This document shows, piece by piece, positions 5,677 through 12,515 of a DNA stretch of 13,175 bases. Source of the stretch: Candidatus Woesearchaeota archaeon (lineage in GTDB: Archaea; Nanobdellota; Nanobdellia; Woesearchaeales; UBA11576). How positions within the stretch are numbered: the stretch's first letter is position 1; every line of letters begins with the position of its first letter. The position numbers were made by a program, and so were the translations under genes. The notes under the pieces are model-generated. The model ran no database searches. It was not told the DNA's origin and saw nothing but the letters and a program-made list of their open reading frames with translations. The stretch is from positions 1-13,175 of the forward strand of contig JAHWIS010000052.1 of NCBI GenBank assembly GCA_019322385.1, written 5' to 3'.

Positions 5677-6738
5677 CTACTTCTTCTTGACTTCAACAGT
5701 CTGTGTCGGGAATGGTATGCCTATCTTCTTCTTGGCATATGCCTTGTAGATGCGTATCAATGCCTCTTCCCTTTTCGGATAGACCTTTGAGATGTCATCC
5801 ACCCAGAAGAACGCCTTCATGTTCAAAGAAAAATCAGCCAATTCCAATAATATCGCAGAAGGCTCAGGATCTGGAAGAATATCCTTTATCTTCTTTATCT
5901 CATCCAGAGCAACCTTCTTTGCCTTTTCAGGGTCTGCACCATACTCTATACCGATAGGAACAACAACCCTTGCTGACTTGTCTGGCTGGTTGTAGTTCTT
6001 CAGCCTCATCGTCGACATAGAACCGTTAGGAACAATAAGTATCTCATTGTCGAATGTCTTCAGTCGTGTAGCCCTTATTCCAACATCTTCAACCAGAGCA
6101 ACTGTCCCGTCCTCAAGCTCTATCTTGTCACCGACATGGATTGATTTGTCCAATATAAGCGACACACCGCCAAAGATGTTAGATAAAGAATCCTTGACTG
6201 CAAATCCTATCGCGATTCCTGCTATGCCGACTCCTGCAAGAAGACCTGTTACATTGATACCCCATAAATCCAATACCATTATCGCTAAAATAACAAGAAG
6301 CACGACCTTTGTTGTCTTCCTGAACAGAGGTATGAGCGCATCATCCATGGATGACTTTGTCTTCCTCGCCATCTTATTGCCCCAGAAGTCAATGAGCACG
6401 ACGATGACTGATATAACAAGGATTCCTGTGCCGATATAGATCAATGATGTTGTTGTCCTGTTGATGTAATGCGTAAAGCCGTTCTCATAATGCAGGAACT
6501 CGATGGCTATCTTGATTCCTATGAATATCAACAGCCATGATACTGGCTTGTTTGTCCTCTCGACAAGTATATCATCCAGCCGTGTCTTTGTCCGGGATGT
6601 GAATGCGATTACGACCTTCTCGATGATGTAGACAAAAAGCCTTGACAAAAGAAAGAATGCTGAAAACACTATCGCAGCGAATATCCATCTGTCGTGCAGC
6701 CACACAGGCAGGTAATAGGTCATCATCTCCTCAATCAT
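5677..6738 (-). CDS. MscS-family small-conductance mechanosensitive ion channel
   Basis: The product from the ATG at 6736-6738 is 353 residues. Hydrophobic segments lie near residues 19-45, 64-85, 100-122 and 146-165. They are followed by the conserved pore helix and beta domain: GLLAGVGIAGIAIGFAVKD, then NIFGGVSLILDKSIHVGDKI, then IVPNGSM. These are diagnostic of the MscS family, which opens under membrane tension to release solutes in hypo-osmotic shock. The C-terminal alpha/beta domain is present and ends in a lysine-rich tail; the stop is TAG. TTG codons at 6748-6750 and 6745-6747 would extend the frame by three or four residues. ATG is preferred because a TATA-like box at about 6762-6770 would place transcription start next to it with no SD, implying a leaderless mRNA. 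Confidence 0.95.
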   Translation of the reverse strand: MIEEMMTYYLPVWLHDRWIFAAIVFSAFFLLSRLFVYIIEKVVIAFTSRTKTRLDDILVERTNKPVSWLLIFIGIKIAIEFLHYENGFTHYINRTTTSLIYIGTGILVISVIVVLIDFWGNKMARKTKSSMDDALIPLFRKTTKVVLLVILAIMVLDLWGINVTGLLAGVGIAGIAIGFAVKDSLSNIFGGVSLILDKSIHVGDKIELEDGTVALVEDVGIRATRLKTFDNEILIVPNGSMSTMRLKNYNQPDKSARVVVPIGIEYGADPEKAKKVALDEIKKIKDILPDPEPSAILLELADFSLNMKAFFWVDDISKVYPKREEALIRIYKAYAKKKIGIPFPTQTVEVKKK

Positions 6739-6761
6739 GGACTGCAACAAGAAAATCAGAA

Positions 6762-6770
6762 CTATAAAAA
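6762..6770 (-). promoter_or_regulatory. TATA-like box for the MscS gene
   Basis: TTTTTATAG on the minus strand is centred about 27 nt before the MscS ATG, consistent with a leaderless start. Spacing-based call. Confidence 0.35.
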
Positions 6771-6800
6771 ATCTTCCATTTATTTATTAGTGGTAAAGAA

Positions 6801-7331
6801 CTACTTAGCCTTCTTCTCAACAACTTCTATAGAACAACCGAATGGCATCTTTGTCGATGCCCGCCTAAGCGCCTCTTTTGCTGTTGCGACATGCTCTTTG
6901 CTCGTATCGATCTGGAACAGTATCTGTCCCTCTCGAATGCGCGCAGCAATGCCTATCGGTTTGCCGAAAGAGCATTTCATCCCTGTACTCATACGGTCTG
7001 CTCCTGCTCCTGAAGCCAGCGGGTTCTCGCGCAGGATATGATGAGGGTACATCCGGATCTTGAACATCCATCCTGTCTTGCCTATCTTTTTCTGCAATAG
7101 CCTATTAGATGTCTGCCTTGCTGCCTCAATCGCATTGTCCCTGAGCTGCATCGCTGCCTTTGACACAAGCTGTACAGAATAATCGAATTCCTTTGAAAGG
7201 TCTCCCATGTCGAATCGAACAATCCGACAGGTAGGTCTAGCTCGGACGTATGATTTCGTCCTGAATTTACTAATCCGCGTGTAAGGCCGCTCTAGACGCC
7301 TATACGCGGCGAATTTCCTCAATCTAGCCAT
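6801..7331 (-). CDS. rpl10e: 50S ribosomal protein L10e (uL16)
   Basis: A 176-residue protein, the usual length of archaeal L10e. Recognisable segments are MARLRK followed by RRLERPYTR, then KSYVRARP, RIVRFDMGD near residue 40, RMYPHHILREN in the middle, ADRMSTGMK, FGKPIGIAARI, and a C-terminal MPFGCSIEVVE. L10e binds 23S/5S rRNA near the central protuberance and helps position the acceptor arm of tRNA. The start ATG (7329-7331) has no SD but lies about 35 nt after a TATA box, giving a very short or absent leader. It stands alone, not in a ribosomal operon, and is divergent from a small unknown gene. The stop is TAG. Confidence 0.97.
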   Translation of the reverse strand: MARLRKFAAYRRLERPYTRISKFRTKSYVRARPTCRIVRFDMGDLSKEFDYSVQLVSKAAMQLRDNAIEAARQTSNRLLQKKIGKTGWMFKIRMYPHHILRENPLASGAGADRMSTGMKCSFGKPIGIAARIREGQILFQIDTSKEHVATAKEALRRASTKMPFGCSIEVVEKKAK

Positions 7332-7360
7332 TTTAAACCGTTTTTAGCACAAATAAAGGG

Positions 7361-7372
7361 GATATTTAAAGG
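7361..7372 (-). promoter_or_regulatory. TATA box for the L10e gene
   Basis: CCTTTAAATATC on the minus strand would initiate transcription near 7340, about 10 nt before the ATG. Confidence 0.5.
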
Positions 7373-7397
7373 TATCTTTTTAGCCTGCAAGCGCAAA

Positions 7398-7406
7398 TAT
7401 TTAATA
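7398..7406 (+). promoter_or_regulatory. TATA box for the 98-aa hypothetical gene (leaderless)
   Basis: TATTTAATA is centred about 26 nt before the ATG at 7428. There is no SD, so a leaderless transcript is likely. It lies back to back with the L10e promoter. Confidence 0.5.
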
Positions 7407-7427
7407 TCCATCCAGCCTAATTATTTC

Positions 7428-7724
7428 ATGACCTATTATAGTGGCACTTCTTTGAAGATGTATGTGTTGCAGAAAGACATCCTACAGCGGCAGCTAGACC
7501 ACAGGATGAGGATAAACTGCTATAATGATTTCGAGCTTGCAAAGGACTTTGCGCAAAAGCGGGCGCAACAGGATACCAGCGTGCCTGTTGTGATAGAGAT
7601 CACGAGAGAGAAAGACTTTGAGGTCATCTATGGGGGCATAACAGTCCTTGTAGGCAGGATCACTGAAGACAACCATGAGCTACATGTTCTTGAGGCCATT
7701 GTCGAGGAGCCTATAGTACGTTGA
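7428..7724 (+). CDS. Hypothetical protein, 98 aa, possible ADP-ribosyltransferase-like fold
   Basis: Not confidently recognised. The protein starts MTYYSGTSLKMYVLQKDIL and continues with INCYNDFELAKDFAQKRAQQ, then PVVIEI. This order (Y-x-x-G-T-S strand, 'D-x-E-x-A-K-x-F-A' helix, hydrophobic 'PVVIEI' strand) recalls small ADP-ribosyltransferase-like domains with a YHGT..., 'T.D...A..yA', 'vVlev' pattern. The usual catalytic His/Arg of the first strand is Ser here, and no clear late Glu motif is evident. It is soluble, without signal or membrane segment. It is divergent from L10e and followed by a separate pilin-like transcription unit, so context gives no function. The ATG fits a leaderless start and the stop is TGA. 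Confidence 0.7.
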   Translation: MTYYSGTSLKMYVLQKDILQRQLDHRMRINCYNDFELAKDFAQKRAQQDTSVPVVIEITREKDFEVIYGGITVLVGRITEDNHELHVLEAIVEEPIVR

Positions 7725-7746
7725 AACTACTGAACCTACCGCAACA

Positions 7747-7755
7747 TTTATAAAC
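7747..7755 (+). promoter_or_regulatory. TATA box for the pilin-like cluster
   Basis: TTTATAAAC lies about 95 nt before the SD-supported ATG at 7848, predicting a leader of about 70 nt for the three-gene cluster. Confidence 0.45.
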
Positions 7756-7847
7756 TAAAACCGTCATTACCTTCTTAAACGATTATAATATTGTCCTCTT
7801 ATCAGGACATCATGATTAATTTTGCTAGGGAAATTGAGGTGAATAGT

Positions 7848-8321
7848 ATGAAAAAGAAGGCGAGTTTGAGTCTTTCTATCAACGCGATTGTTATCCTGGT
7901 CCTTGCAATAACAATGCTTGGGCTGGGGTTGGGGTTTACAAAGGGAATGTTCGGCAAACTATCGAGCAAACTTTCTGTTCCAGAGCCAGACATCCCGGCA
8001 ACTGCAGATGATCCGATTGTCCTGCCTGTTGAGCAATTGACAATAACAAAGAACAAGGATTTCATCTTCAGCGTGAATGTCTACAACGATGATTTCACAG
8101 GGTTTGTCGATGGTATGCTACAATGCGCTGCGAAAGCGCCTGCAGGCGAGCTGACGGTCTCTTCTGCTCCTCAGGAAATACCTCCTGGCGAGGATAAGGG
8201 GTTCAAGTTCATAATCGAAGGTGAACAGGTCACGCAGTCTGTCACAAGGATCTGCACAATCACTTTCACAGGCGCAGAGGCCGGCTCCGAGACAAAGCAG
8301 GTCGTTGTTGCGATCAGGTAG
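7848..8321 (+). CDS. Pilin/archaellin-like secreted protein with class III signal peptide
   Basis: The chosen ATG (7848) has GAGGTGA 5 nt upstream; the frame extends to a TTG at 7791 but without such a site. The 157-residue product starts MKKKA followed by SLSLSINAIVILVLAI. This is a short basic stretch, a small residue at the likely cleavage site (KKA|SL), and a hydrophobic helix of about 22 residues, the archaeal class III (type IV pilin-like) signal. The rest (about 35-157) is an extracellular beta-rich domain with PGE near the middle and two cysteines (in MLQCAA and RICTI) that could form a disulfide. It probably sits in the cell envelope as a pilus subunit or membrane-anchored surface protein. 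It is followed at 11 nt by a small membrane protein gene. The stop is TAG. Confidence 0.75.
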   Translation: MKKKASLSLSINAIVILVLAITMLGLGLGFTKGMFGKLSSKLSVPEPDIPATADDPIVLPVEQLTITKNKDFIFSVNVYNDDFTGFVDGMLQCAAKAPAGELTVSSAPQEIPPGEDKGFKFIIEGEQVTQSVTRICTITFTGAEAGSETKQVVVAIR

Positions 8322-8332
8322 AGGTGATGATC

Positions 8333-8563
8333 ATGGCTGCAAAAAAGATAAAGAAAAGGCTTACACAGGACCAGGAATTCCAGATCATGAAGCTTGTGCT
8401 TGACAAGTTCCTCTGGATGGGTTTCATCGTCCTCGGCTATGCAGTATTTCTCGGAACAATCCAGGATAATTGGGGACCTGCTATCGCATGGGGTATCTCC
8501 GGAGTCGTCATCTTGGTGCTCTTCATGATGCTTGTCATCAGGGAGTATGAAGTCCTGAGATAA
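8333..8563 (+). CDS. Small membrane protein (76 aa) in the pilin-like cluster
   Basis: ATG at 8333 is 5 nt after GAGGTGA, a site that overlaps the TAG of the preceding gene, implying translational coupling. GTG 8324 and ATG 8327 are in frame but overlap this site. The product begins with a basic stretch (MAAKKIKKRLTQDQEF). It then has two transmembrane helices at about residues 28-43 and 49-68, joined by a short QDNWGP turn, and ends REYEVLR. Family not recognised. Its position between two genes for pilin-like proteins suggests it acts with them in the membrane, perhaps in anchoring or assembly; that is inference. Confidence 0.7.
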   Translation: MAAKKIKKRLTQDQEFQIMKLVLDKFLWMGFIVLGYAVFLGTIQDNWGPAIAWGISGVVILVLFMMLVIREYEVLR

Positions 8564-8564
8564 T

Positions 8565-8572
8565 CTTTTTTA
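8565..8572 (+). terminator. T-tract between the small membrane protein and second pilin-like gene
   Basis: CTTTTTTA lies in the 17-bp gap. It may partly terminate transcription or simply be an AT-rich spacer; the next gene has no SD of its own. Confidence 0.25.
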
Positions 8573-8580
8573 TTCTTAAA

Positions 8581-9138
8581 ATGCAGATGTTCAGCAACAA
8601 GCGAGGTATTGAACTTTCTATCAATTTCATAGTGATGCTTGTTCTCGCAATAGCTGTCTTTGCAGGCGGCTTGGTATTTGCATCAAAGTTCTTTGGCCAT
8701 GCAGAGAAGGTAAGGGGCAACCTCGAGTCCCAGACAGAGCGCCAGATCGAGAAACTATTGGACTCTGGCTCTCCAGTCGTCATGCCGATCAGCACAAAAG
8801 AGGTCTTCCGCAACAAGTTCGAGACATTCGGACTCGGTGTCCTCGCAAGGTTCAGCGGGAAATACACTGTCAGCATAGATTTTGACCAGGCATTCAAAAA
8901 AGACAAGAGCCAGATAACAAACATCTATGCGCAGGATTGGATCCAGCTCCCGACCTCAGAGATGGTTCTCCAGAAGAACGAGAAAGGCAAGTTCCTGATA
9001 GGCATCCAGGTCCCGGATGACGCTGAAAAAGGCACATACATCTTCAAGGTCAAGGTATCATACGAAGACCTAGAGAACCCAACCAACAACATAGATGAAT
9101 ACGATAACCCACTCCAGATGATTGTCAAAGTTCCATAA
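8581..9138 (+). CDS. Second pilin-like protein with class III signal peptide
   Basis: A 185-residue product from ATG 8581 (ATG 8587 is also possible). MQMFSNKRG is followed by IELSINFIVMLVLAIAVF: a processing site KRG|IE with Glu at +2 and a long hydrophobic helix, as in archaeal type IV pilin-like proteins. The LSINxIVxLVLAI core is shared with the first gene of the cluster, pointing to common processing. The remainder contains a charged helix (about 42-60, ESQTERQIEKLL) and a beta-rich domain with PDDAEKGTYIFKVKVSYED near the end, like an Ig-fold or surface-layer beta-sandwich. Probably exposed outside the cell. No pilus ATPase, TadC-like platform or prepilin peptidase is in the window, so pilus formation is unproven. 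A repeat element follows directly. Confidence 0.75.
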   Translation: MQMFSNKRGIELSINFIVMLVLAIAVFAGGLVFASKFFGHAEKVRGNLESQTERQIEKLLDSGSPVVMPISTKEVFRNKFETFGLGVLARFSGKYTVSIDFDQAFKKDKSQITNIYAQDWIQLPTSEMVLQKNEKGKFLIGIQVPDDAEKGTYIFKVKVSYEDLENPTNNIDEYDNPLQMIVKVP

Positions 9139-9150
9139 CTACTATTACTG

Positions 9151-9266
9151 TTTTCTACTGCAACATCGCCAATGCCACCTAGCGAGCTCACGGAATTAGA
9201 AACAGCTAATAACGCAGTTGGGCGAAACGAATCAGTTATAGAAGCAGAGCGAGCGTGGCATTGGCG
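9151..9266. repeat. Hairpin-bounded dispersed element, copy 1
   Basis: It starts with TTTTCTACTGCAAC (9151-9164), shared exactly with the second copy. Arms CGCCAATGCCAC (9167-9178) and GTGGCATTGGCG (9255-9266) are perfectly complementary over 12 bp. Inside are CCTAGCGAGCT (9178-9188), CGCAGTT (9213-9219) and CAGAGCGAGCG (9245-9255), all shared in order with 12352-12467. A tight GCGC-AAAA-GCGC hairpin follows at 9264-9275. It lies between convergent genes. It may be a small mobile element, a structured RNA, or a bidirectional terminator. Confidence 0.75.
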
Positions 9267-9289
9267 CAAAAGCGCGGCAATGGAATGCA

Positions 9290-10315
9290 CTAGCGAGACT
9301 TCTTTGATTCAAACACTCCATCTACTTTAGCACCACAGAACCCACACTTCCCTGCCTTCACCATGTTCTTGTCGACATTAAAGAACATCCCTCTCTGTAT
9401 GACTTTCTTATGGCACTTCGGGCAGAAAGTATCCTCTGTATCCTTGATCTGTATGTTCCCTACATAAACATACTCCAGCCCTGTCTTCTTCGCCACATTA
9501 TAGGCATCCACCAATGTCTCTGGCGGTGTCGGCGGCAGGTGCGCAAGCTTGTAGTATGGGAAGAACCTTGAGAAATGCAATGGAACACGAGTGCCGAGCT
9601 CTTTCTTTATCCACTCACATTGCTTTTTTATCGTCTCCATGTCATCATTCAGCCCTGGTATCACTAAAGTAGTAAGCTCGACCCACACACCCATCTTATG
9701 CGCTGTCTTTATTGTCTCCAGCACAGGCTTGAGCTTTCCTCCGCAGTACTCCCTGTAGAACTCCTCTGTAAATCCTTTCAGGTCTATGTTGCACGCATCT
9801 ATATATTTATACAGCTTCTTCACAGGCTCCTTGTTAAGGTAGCCATTTGTCACAGCGACATTCTTCAGCCCTGCCTTGTGCGCAAGCTTTGCTGTGTCGA
9901 GCATATACTCATAGAATATGGCAGGCTCCACATAAGTATAGGCTATTGTCTTGCAGCCGTTAGAGATAGCATTCTCTACAACCTCTTCAGGGTCCATCTT
10001 GAAGCACCGCACCTCATCAGGACCTTTCTGAGATATCTGCCAGTTCTGGCACCACTTGCAGTGCAGGTTGCACCCTGGCGTCGCTATTGAATAGCTCGAT
10101 GTCCCAGGTAAAAAATGGAAAAGCGGTTTCTTCTCTATTGGATCAGCGCCTGATGTGCATGGAAGGCCATATACTATAGAATAGAGCTTCCCGTTTTTGT
10201 TCTCGCGCGCCCTGCAGTTCCCTCTCTTGCCGTCCAGTATCACGCACTCATTCGGGCAGAGGTGGCACTGCACCTTCTTCACGCCAACCCTTTCATAGAA
10301 CATTGCTTCTTTCAT
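9290..10315 (-). CDS. amrS: AmmeMemoRadiSam system radical SAM enzyme (PflA-like)
   Basis: A 341-residue radical SAM protein of the PflA-like group called the AmmeMemoRadiSam system enzyme. An N-terminal Cys-rich segment (C17, C20, C24, C34) precedes the radical SAM motif CNLHCKWCQNWQ with C82, C86 and C89, which would hold the 4Fe-4S cluster that cleaves S-adenosylmethionine. Further landmarks are YTYVEPAIFYEY, VAVTNGYL, DIDLKGF-like CNIDLKGFTEEF, and LVIPGLND. A C-terminal zinc-ribbon-like pair (CPKC near 295 and CGFC near 326) closes the protein. The substrate is not established; the family is named for co-occurrence with AMMECR1 and MEMO proteins, neither of which is here. The ATG overlaps the TGA of the upstream MFS gene by 4 nt, so the two are co-transcribed. 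The stop is TAG. Confidence 0.93.
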   Translation of the reverse strand: MKEAMFYERVGVKKVQCHLCPNECVILDGKRGNCRARENKNGKLYSIVYGLPCTSGADPIEKKPLFHFLPGTSSYSIATPGCNLHCKWCQNWQISQKGPDEVRCFKMDPEEVVENAISNGCKTIAYTYVEPAIFYEYMLDTAKLAHKAGLKNVAVTNGYLNKEPVKKLYKYIDACNIDLKGFTEEFYREYCGGKLKPVLETIKTAHKMGVWVELTTLVIPGLNDDMETIKKQCEWIKKELGTRVPLHFSRFFPYYKLAHLPPTPPETLVDAYNVAKKTGLEYVYVGNIQIKDTEDTFCPKCHKKVIQRGMFFNVDKNMVKAGKCGFCGAKVDGVFESKKSR

Positions 10316-10908
10316 TTTTCCTTGCCTGACTCAACAGGTACCGGTCTGGGCAGTCTGCCCAGTATCTGAGGTGCAAGCCTTATCGACAGCATAAGCCCTA
10401 CAAGGGACACCCCGAACATCGATATGAAGAGTATCTTGAATCCGAATGCTGTCGCTATTGCTCCTCCTATGATCGCTGAGAATGCAGTGACTATGTAGTC
10501 CATTGCTTCCCAGTCACCCCATTGCGATGCCTCCTGTCCCTTGTCGATAGATCTTGTGAACAATGCATCGTATGCAGGCAGCGTGAACGCCTCCCCGAGT
10601 CCTAGCACGACCTGCACGACAATCAGGCTCAAGGGATTGCTTACAAACAAGTAACCGAATATCGCCAAAGACCTTACAGCATATCCTCCTATGATCAATT
10701 GCTCATAATGCTTGAACCGGTTTTCCCATCTGCTCAGGACATAGACGACAACTCCTGCAGCAAGCATGAACGCACCCCATGCCCATCCTGCATCAAGAAG
10801 ATCCCCACCTATGTTTGCAACAAATATAGCATATATCGGTCCAAAAAGGCCTGCCGCGAATATAAAACAGGCGTCTGTCAGCAGAAGCATCCTTATTATC
10901 TTATTCAA
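10312..10908 (-). CDS. Half-size MFS transporter-like membrane protein
   Basis: A 198-residue hydrophobic protein resembling only the N-terminal half of a major facilitator. It has about six membrane segments: LLLTDACFIFAAGLFGPIYAI, WGAFMLAAGVVVYVL, YAVRSLAIFGYLFV, LIVVQVVLGLGEAFTLPAYDA, a helix with IIGGAIATAFG, and LFISMFGVSLVGLMLSI. WENRFKH between segments 2 and 3 sits where the MFS cytoplasmic signature loop lies. It ends with a short polar tail, LGRLPRPVPVESGKEK, so it looks complete and not cut by a frameshift. Three TTG codons stand in a row; the third (10906-10908) has GGTGA 6 nt upstream and is chosen. Overlapping translation with the radical SAM gene suggests a linked function, possibly transport or use of its product. 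Confidence 0.8.
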   Translation of the reverse strand: MNKIIRMLLLTDACFIFAAGLFGPIYAIFVANIGGDLLDAGWAWGAFMLAAGVVVYVLSRWENRFKHYEQLIIGGYAVRSLAIFGYLFVSNPLSLIVVQVVLGLGEAFTLPAYDALFTRSIDKGQEASQWGDWEAMDYIVTAFSAIIGGAIATAFGFKILFISMFGVSLVGLMLSIRLAPQILGRLPRPVPVESGKEK

Positions 10909-10944
10909 CAACAATCACCTTTTTTATTATCAATGACTCTGGCA

Positions 10945-10957
10945 TTTTTATATTTTG
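10945..10957 (-). promoter_or_regulatory. TATA box for the MFS-radical SAM operon
   Basis: AAATATAAAAATG on the minus strand predicts transcription start near 10925, just ahead of the GGTGA site used by the TTG start. The 10909-11061 gap holds only this and the opposing promoter. Confidence 0.4.
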
Positions 10958-11015
10958 TGCAGCAAATATACATATTGATGATTTTTTCAGTTTGATAAAA
11001 TTTCCAGCCCGAGAC

Positions 11016-11023
11016 TTTAAATA
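11016..11023 (+). promoter_or_regulatory. TATA box for the PHP gene
   Basis: TTTAAATA would place the transcription start near 11045, leaving about 15 nt before ATG 11062. Confidence 0.45.
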
Positions 11024-11061
11024 TCGACATCCATTGGTTTTTTACTGTCTTCTTGGTAAAA

Positions 11062-12351
11062 ATGAGAGATGTCGTGTACCAGGTAGAGTCTGACTCGCTA
11101 AAGGAAAAAGAAGTTGAAGGGTGCTGCAGGATCGACCTGCATGTGCACTCAAAGTATTCTGGAGTGAATCCTACGAACTTTGTAGACACGCCTGTCACAA
11201 AGACAATAGGTGTACGTGAGGGCTACACGTCGCTGCGCACATTGTACAAGAGGCTGAAGAAGAGGGGCATGGACATGTTCACTGTCTCTGACCATGACTC
11301 GATAAACGGCGCGATTCTCATGCGCGACAAGCACCCTAAGAAATCTTTCATCAGCTGCGAGTACACAGTCAAGGCGCATCCTGAAGAAGAGCAGTTCATC
11401 CATGTCAATTGTGTAGGGATTGATTTTGCTGGCGGTGCAACAAAGCCGTTGCCTGATATCATTGTATACGCTCTCCATGCAGAACTGATGTACCATGCGA
11501 GGCTTGGATATGAGGAGTTCATCGAGTTCTGCAGGAATGAAGATATATCTCATGTCCTCTGCCATCCGCCCTGGGCTGAGAAGATGCCCCTGACAGGCAA
11601 GCTGCTGGACAGGCTTACCGATGAGTTTGATGTGCTAGAGATCAACGGGGACGCGCAGCTTGAGAACCTAGTGACAGCTGAGATAGCCATGCAGAAAGGC
11701 AAGACATTGTGCGCAGGCACTGATGCCCACACTTCGATACGCCTCGGCGACCATTACACATCAACCATCTATCCTGTAAGCACACCTTATGATTTCATAA
11801 AAGCATTCAAGGAAAAGGACATTGCTATCGGCACCAATGTCTCCATCCCTGCTTCTATATCTGAAGAGCGCGCTTGGGAGGACATCATAAGGTATGGGTT
11901 CAGCGGCACTGTCGCTGGACTGCGGAAGGATGTCTACAGGGGTGTGCGCAGCTATCTTCTTCTGGACTGGGGCGCCAGGAAACTGGTCACACTCGGGACG
12001 CTATTAGGCCTTCCTTTTTTCTTGAGCATGCTTGCAGGCCCTGAGATAGGCATCCCTCCGTTTGCTGCGCTTGAGGCATTGGCAGTCGCATCAATACCAT
12101 ATGTCATGACGCGCGCTGAGAGGAAGAATGTCGCAGACAAGACCCGCGAGCTCTACAAGGATTACCACCAGCATCTTTTCCTGAAAGAGACAGAAGACAA
12201 GAGAGCAGAGATAGCCAAGATAACACAGGAAGTCGACAACGTCAAGCAAGACCATGAAAGGCGCAAGCTCCCAAAGATCATCAAGGAGCCGAAGGGCTGG
12301 GACTGGCTGGTCTACAAGTTGTTAAAACCCTTTAAGGTGTTCCATCGTTGA
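11062..12351 (+). CDS. PHP-domain metal-dependent phosphoesterase with membrane-associated C-terminus
   Basis: The 429-residue product from ATG 11062 (a TTG at 11053 is possible) begins with a PHP domain, residues about 20-265. Metal-ligand motifs are DLHVHSKYS (H27, H29), VSDHDS (D77, H78), SCEY (E100), HPPW (H168) and GTDAHT (D221, H223). The set is complete, so a di- or trinuclear phosphoesterase is expected. The N-terminal half resembles stand-alone PHP proteins that hydrolyse small phosphorylated substrates. From about 307 to 350 two hydrophobic segments (VTLGTLLGLPFFLSMLAG and ALEALAVASIPYVMT) suggest membrane attachment. A charged coiled-coil-like helix (about 352-400) and a basic tail follow. 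The substrate is unknown. The second copy of the dispersed hairpin element begins right at the stop codon. Confidence 0.9.
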   Translation: MRDVVYQVESDSLKEKEVEGCCRIDLHVHSKYSGVNPTNFVDTPVTKTIGVREGYTSLRTLYKRLKKRGMDMFTVSDHDSINGAILMRDKHPKKSFISCEYTVKAHPEEEQFIHVNCVGIDFAGGATKPLPDIIVYALHAELMYHARLGYEEFIEFCRNEDISHVLCHPPWAEKMPLTGKLLDRLTDEFDVLEINGDAQLENLVTAEIAMQKGKTLCAGTDAHTSIRLGDHYTSTIYPVSTPYDFIKAFKEKDIAIGTNVSIPASISEERAWEDIIRYGFSGTVAGLRKDVYRGVRSYLLLDWGARKLVTLGTLLGLPFFLSMLAGPEIGIPPFAALEALAVASIPYVMTRAERKNVADKTRELYKDYHQHLFLKETEDKRAEIAKITQEVDNVKQDHERRKLPKIIKEPKGWDWLVYKLLKPFKVFHR

Positions 12352-12467
12352 TTTTCTACTGCAACGCCGCAACCGCCTAGCGAGCTGAAGGATAAAGAAG
12401 CAGGAATGATCGCAGTTCAGCAGACAGAAGCACTAACAGAAACAGAGCGAGCGCGATGCGGCGTTGC
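12352..12467. repeat. Hairpin-bounded dispersed element, copy 2
   Basis: It starts with TTTTCTACTGCAAC (12352-12365). Arms GCAACGCCGCA (12361-12371) and TGCGGCGTTGC (12457-12467) pair perfectly over 11 bp. Internal blocks CCTAGCGAGCT (12376-12386), CGCAGTT (12411-12417) and CAGAGCGAGCG (12443-12453) match copy 1 in order and spacing. The stem sequence differs from copy 1 while complementarity is kept. Both copies lie just 3' of a plus-strand gene in the same orientation. Confidence 0.75.
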
Positions 12468-12483
12468 TAAATCAAACAAAACA

Positions 12484-12492
12484 CTTATATAC
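12484..12492 (+). promoter_or_regulatory. TATA box for the ZIP transporter gene (leaderless)
   Basis: CTTATATAC is centred about 28 nt before ATG 12516. No SD is present, consistent with a leaderless mRNA. Confidence 0.45.
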
Positions 12493-12515
12493 ACAAAATA
12501 CTGATTCTGCATAAA

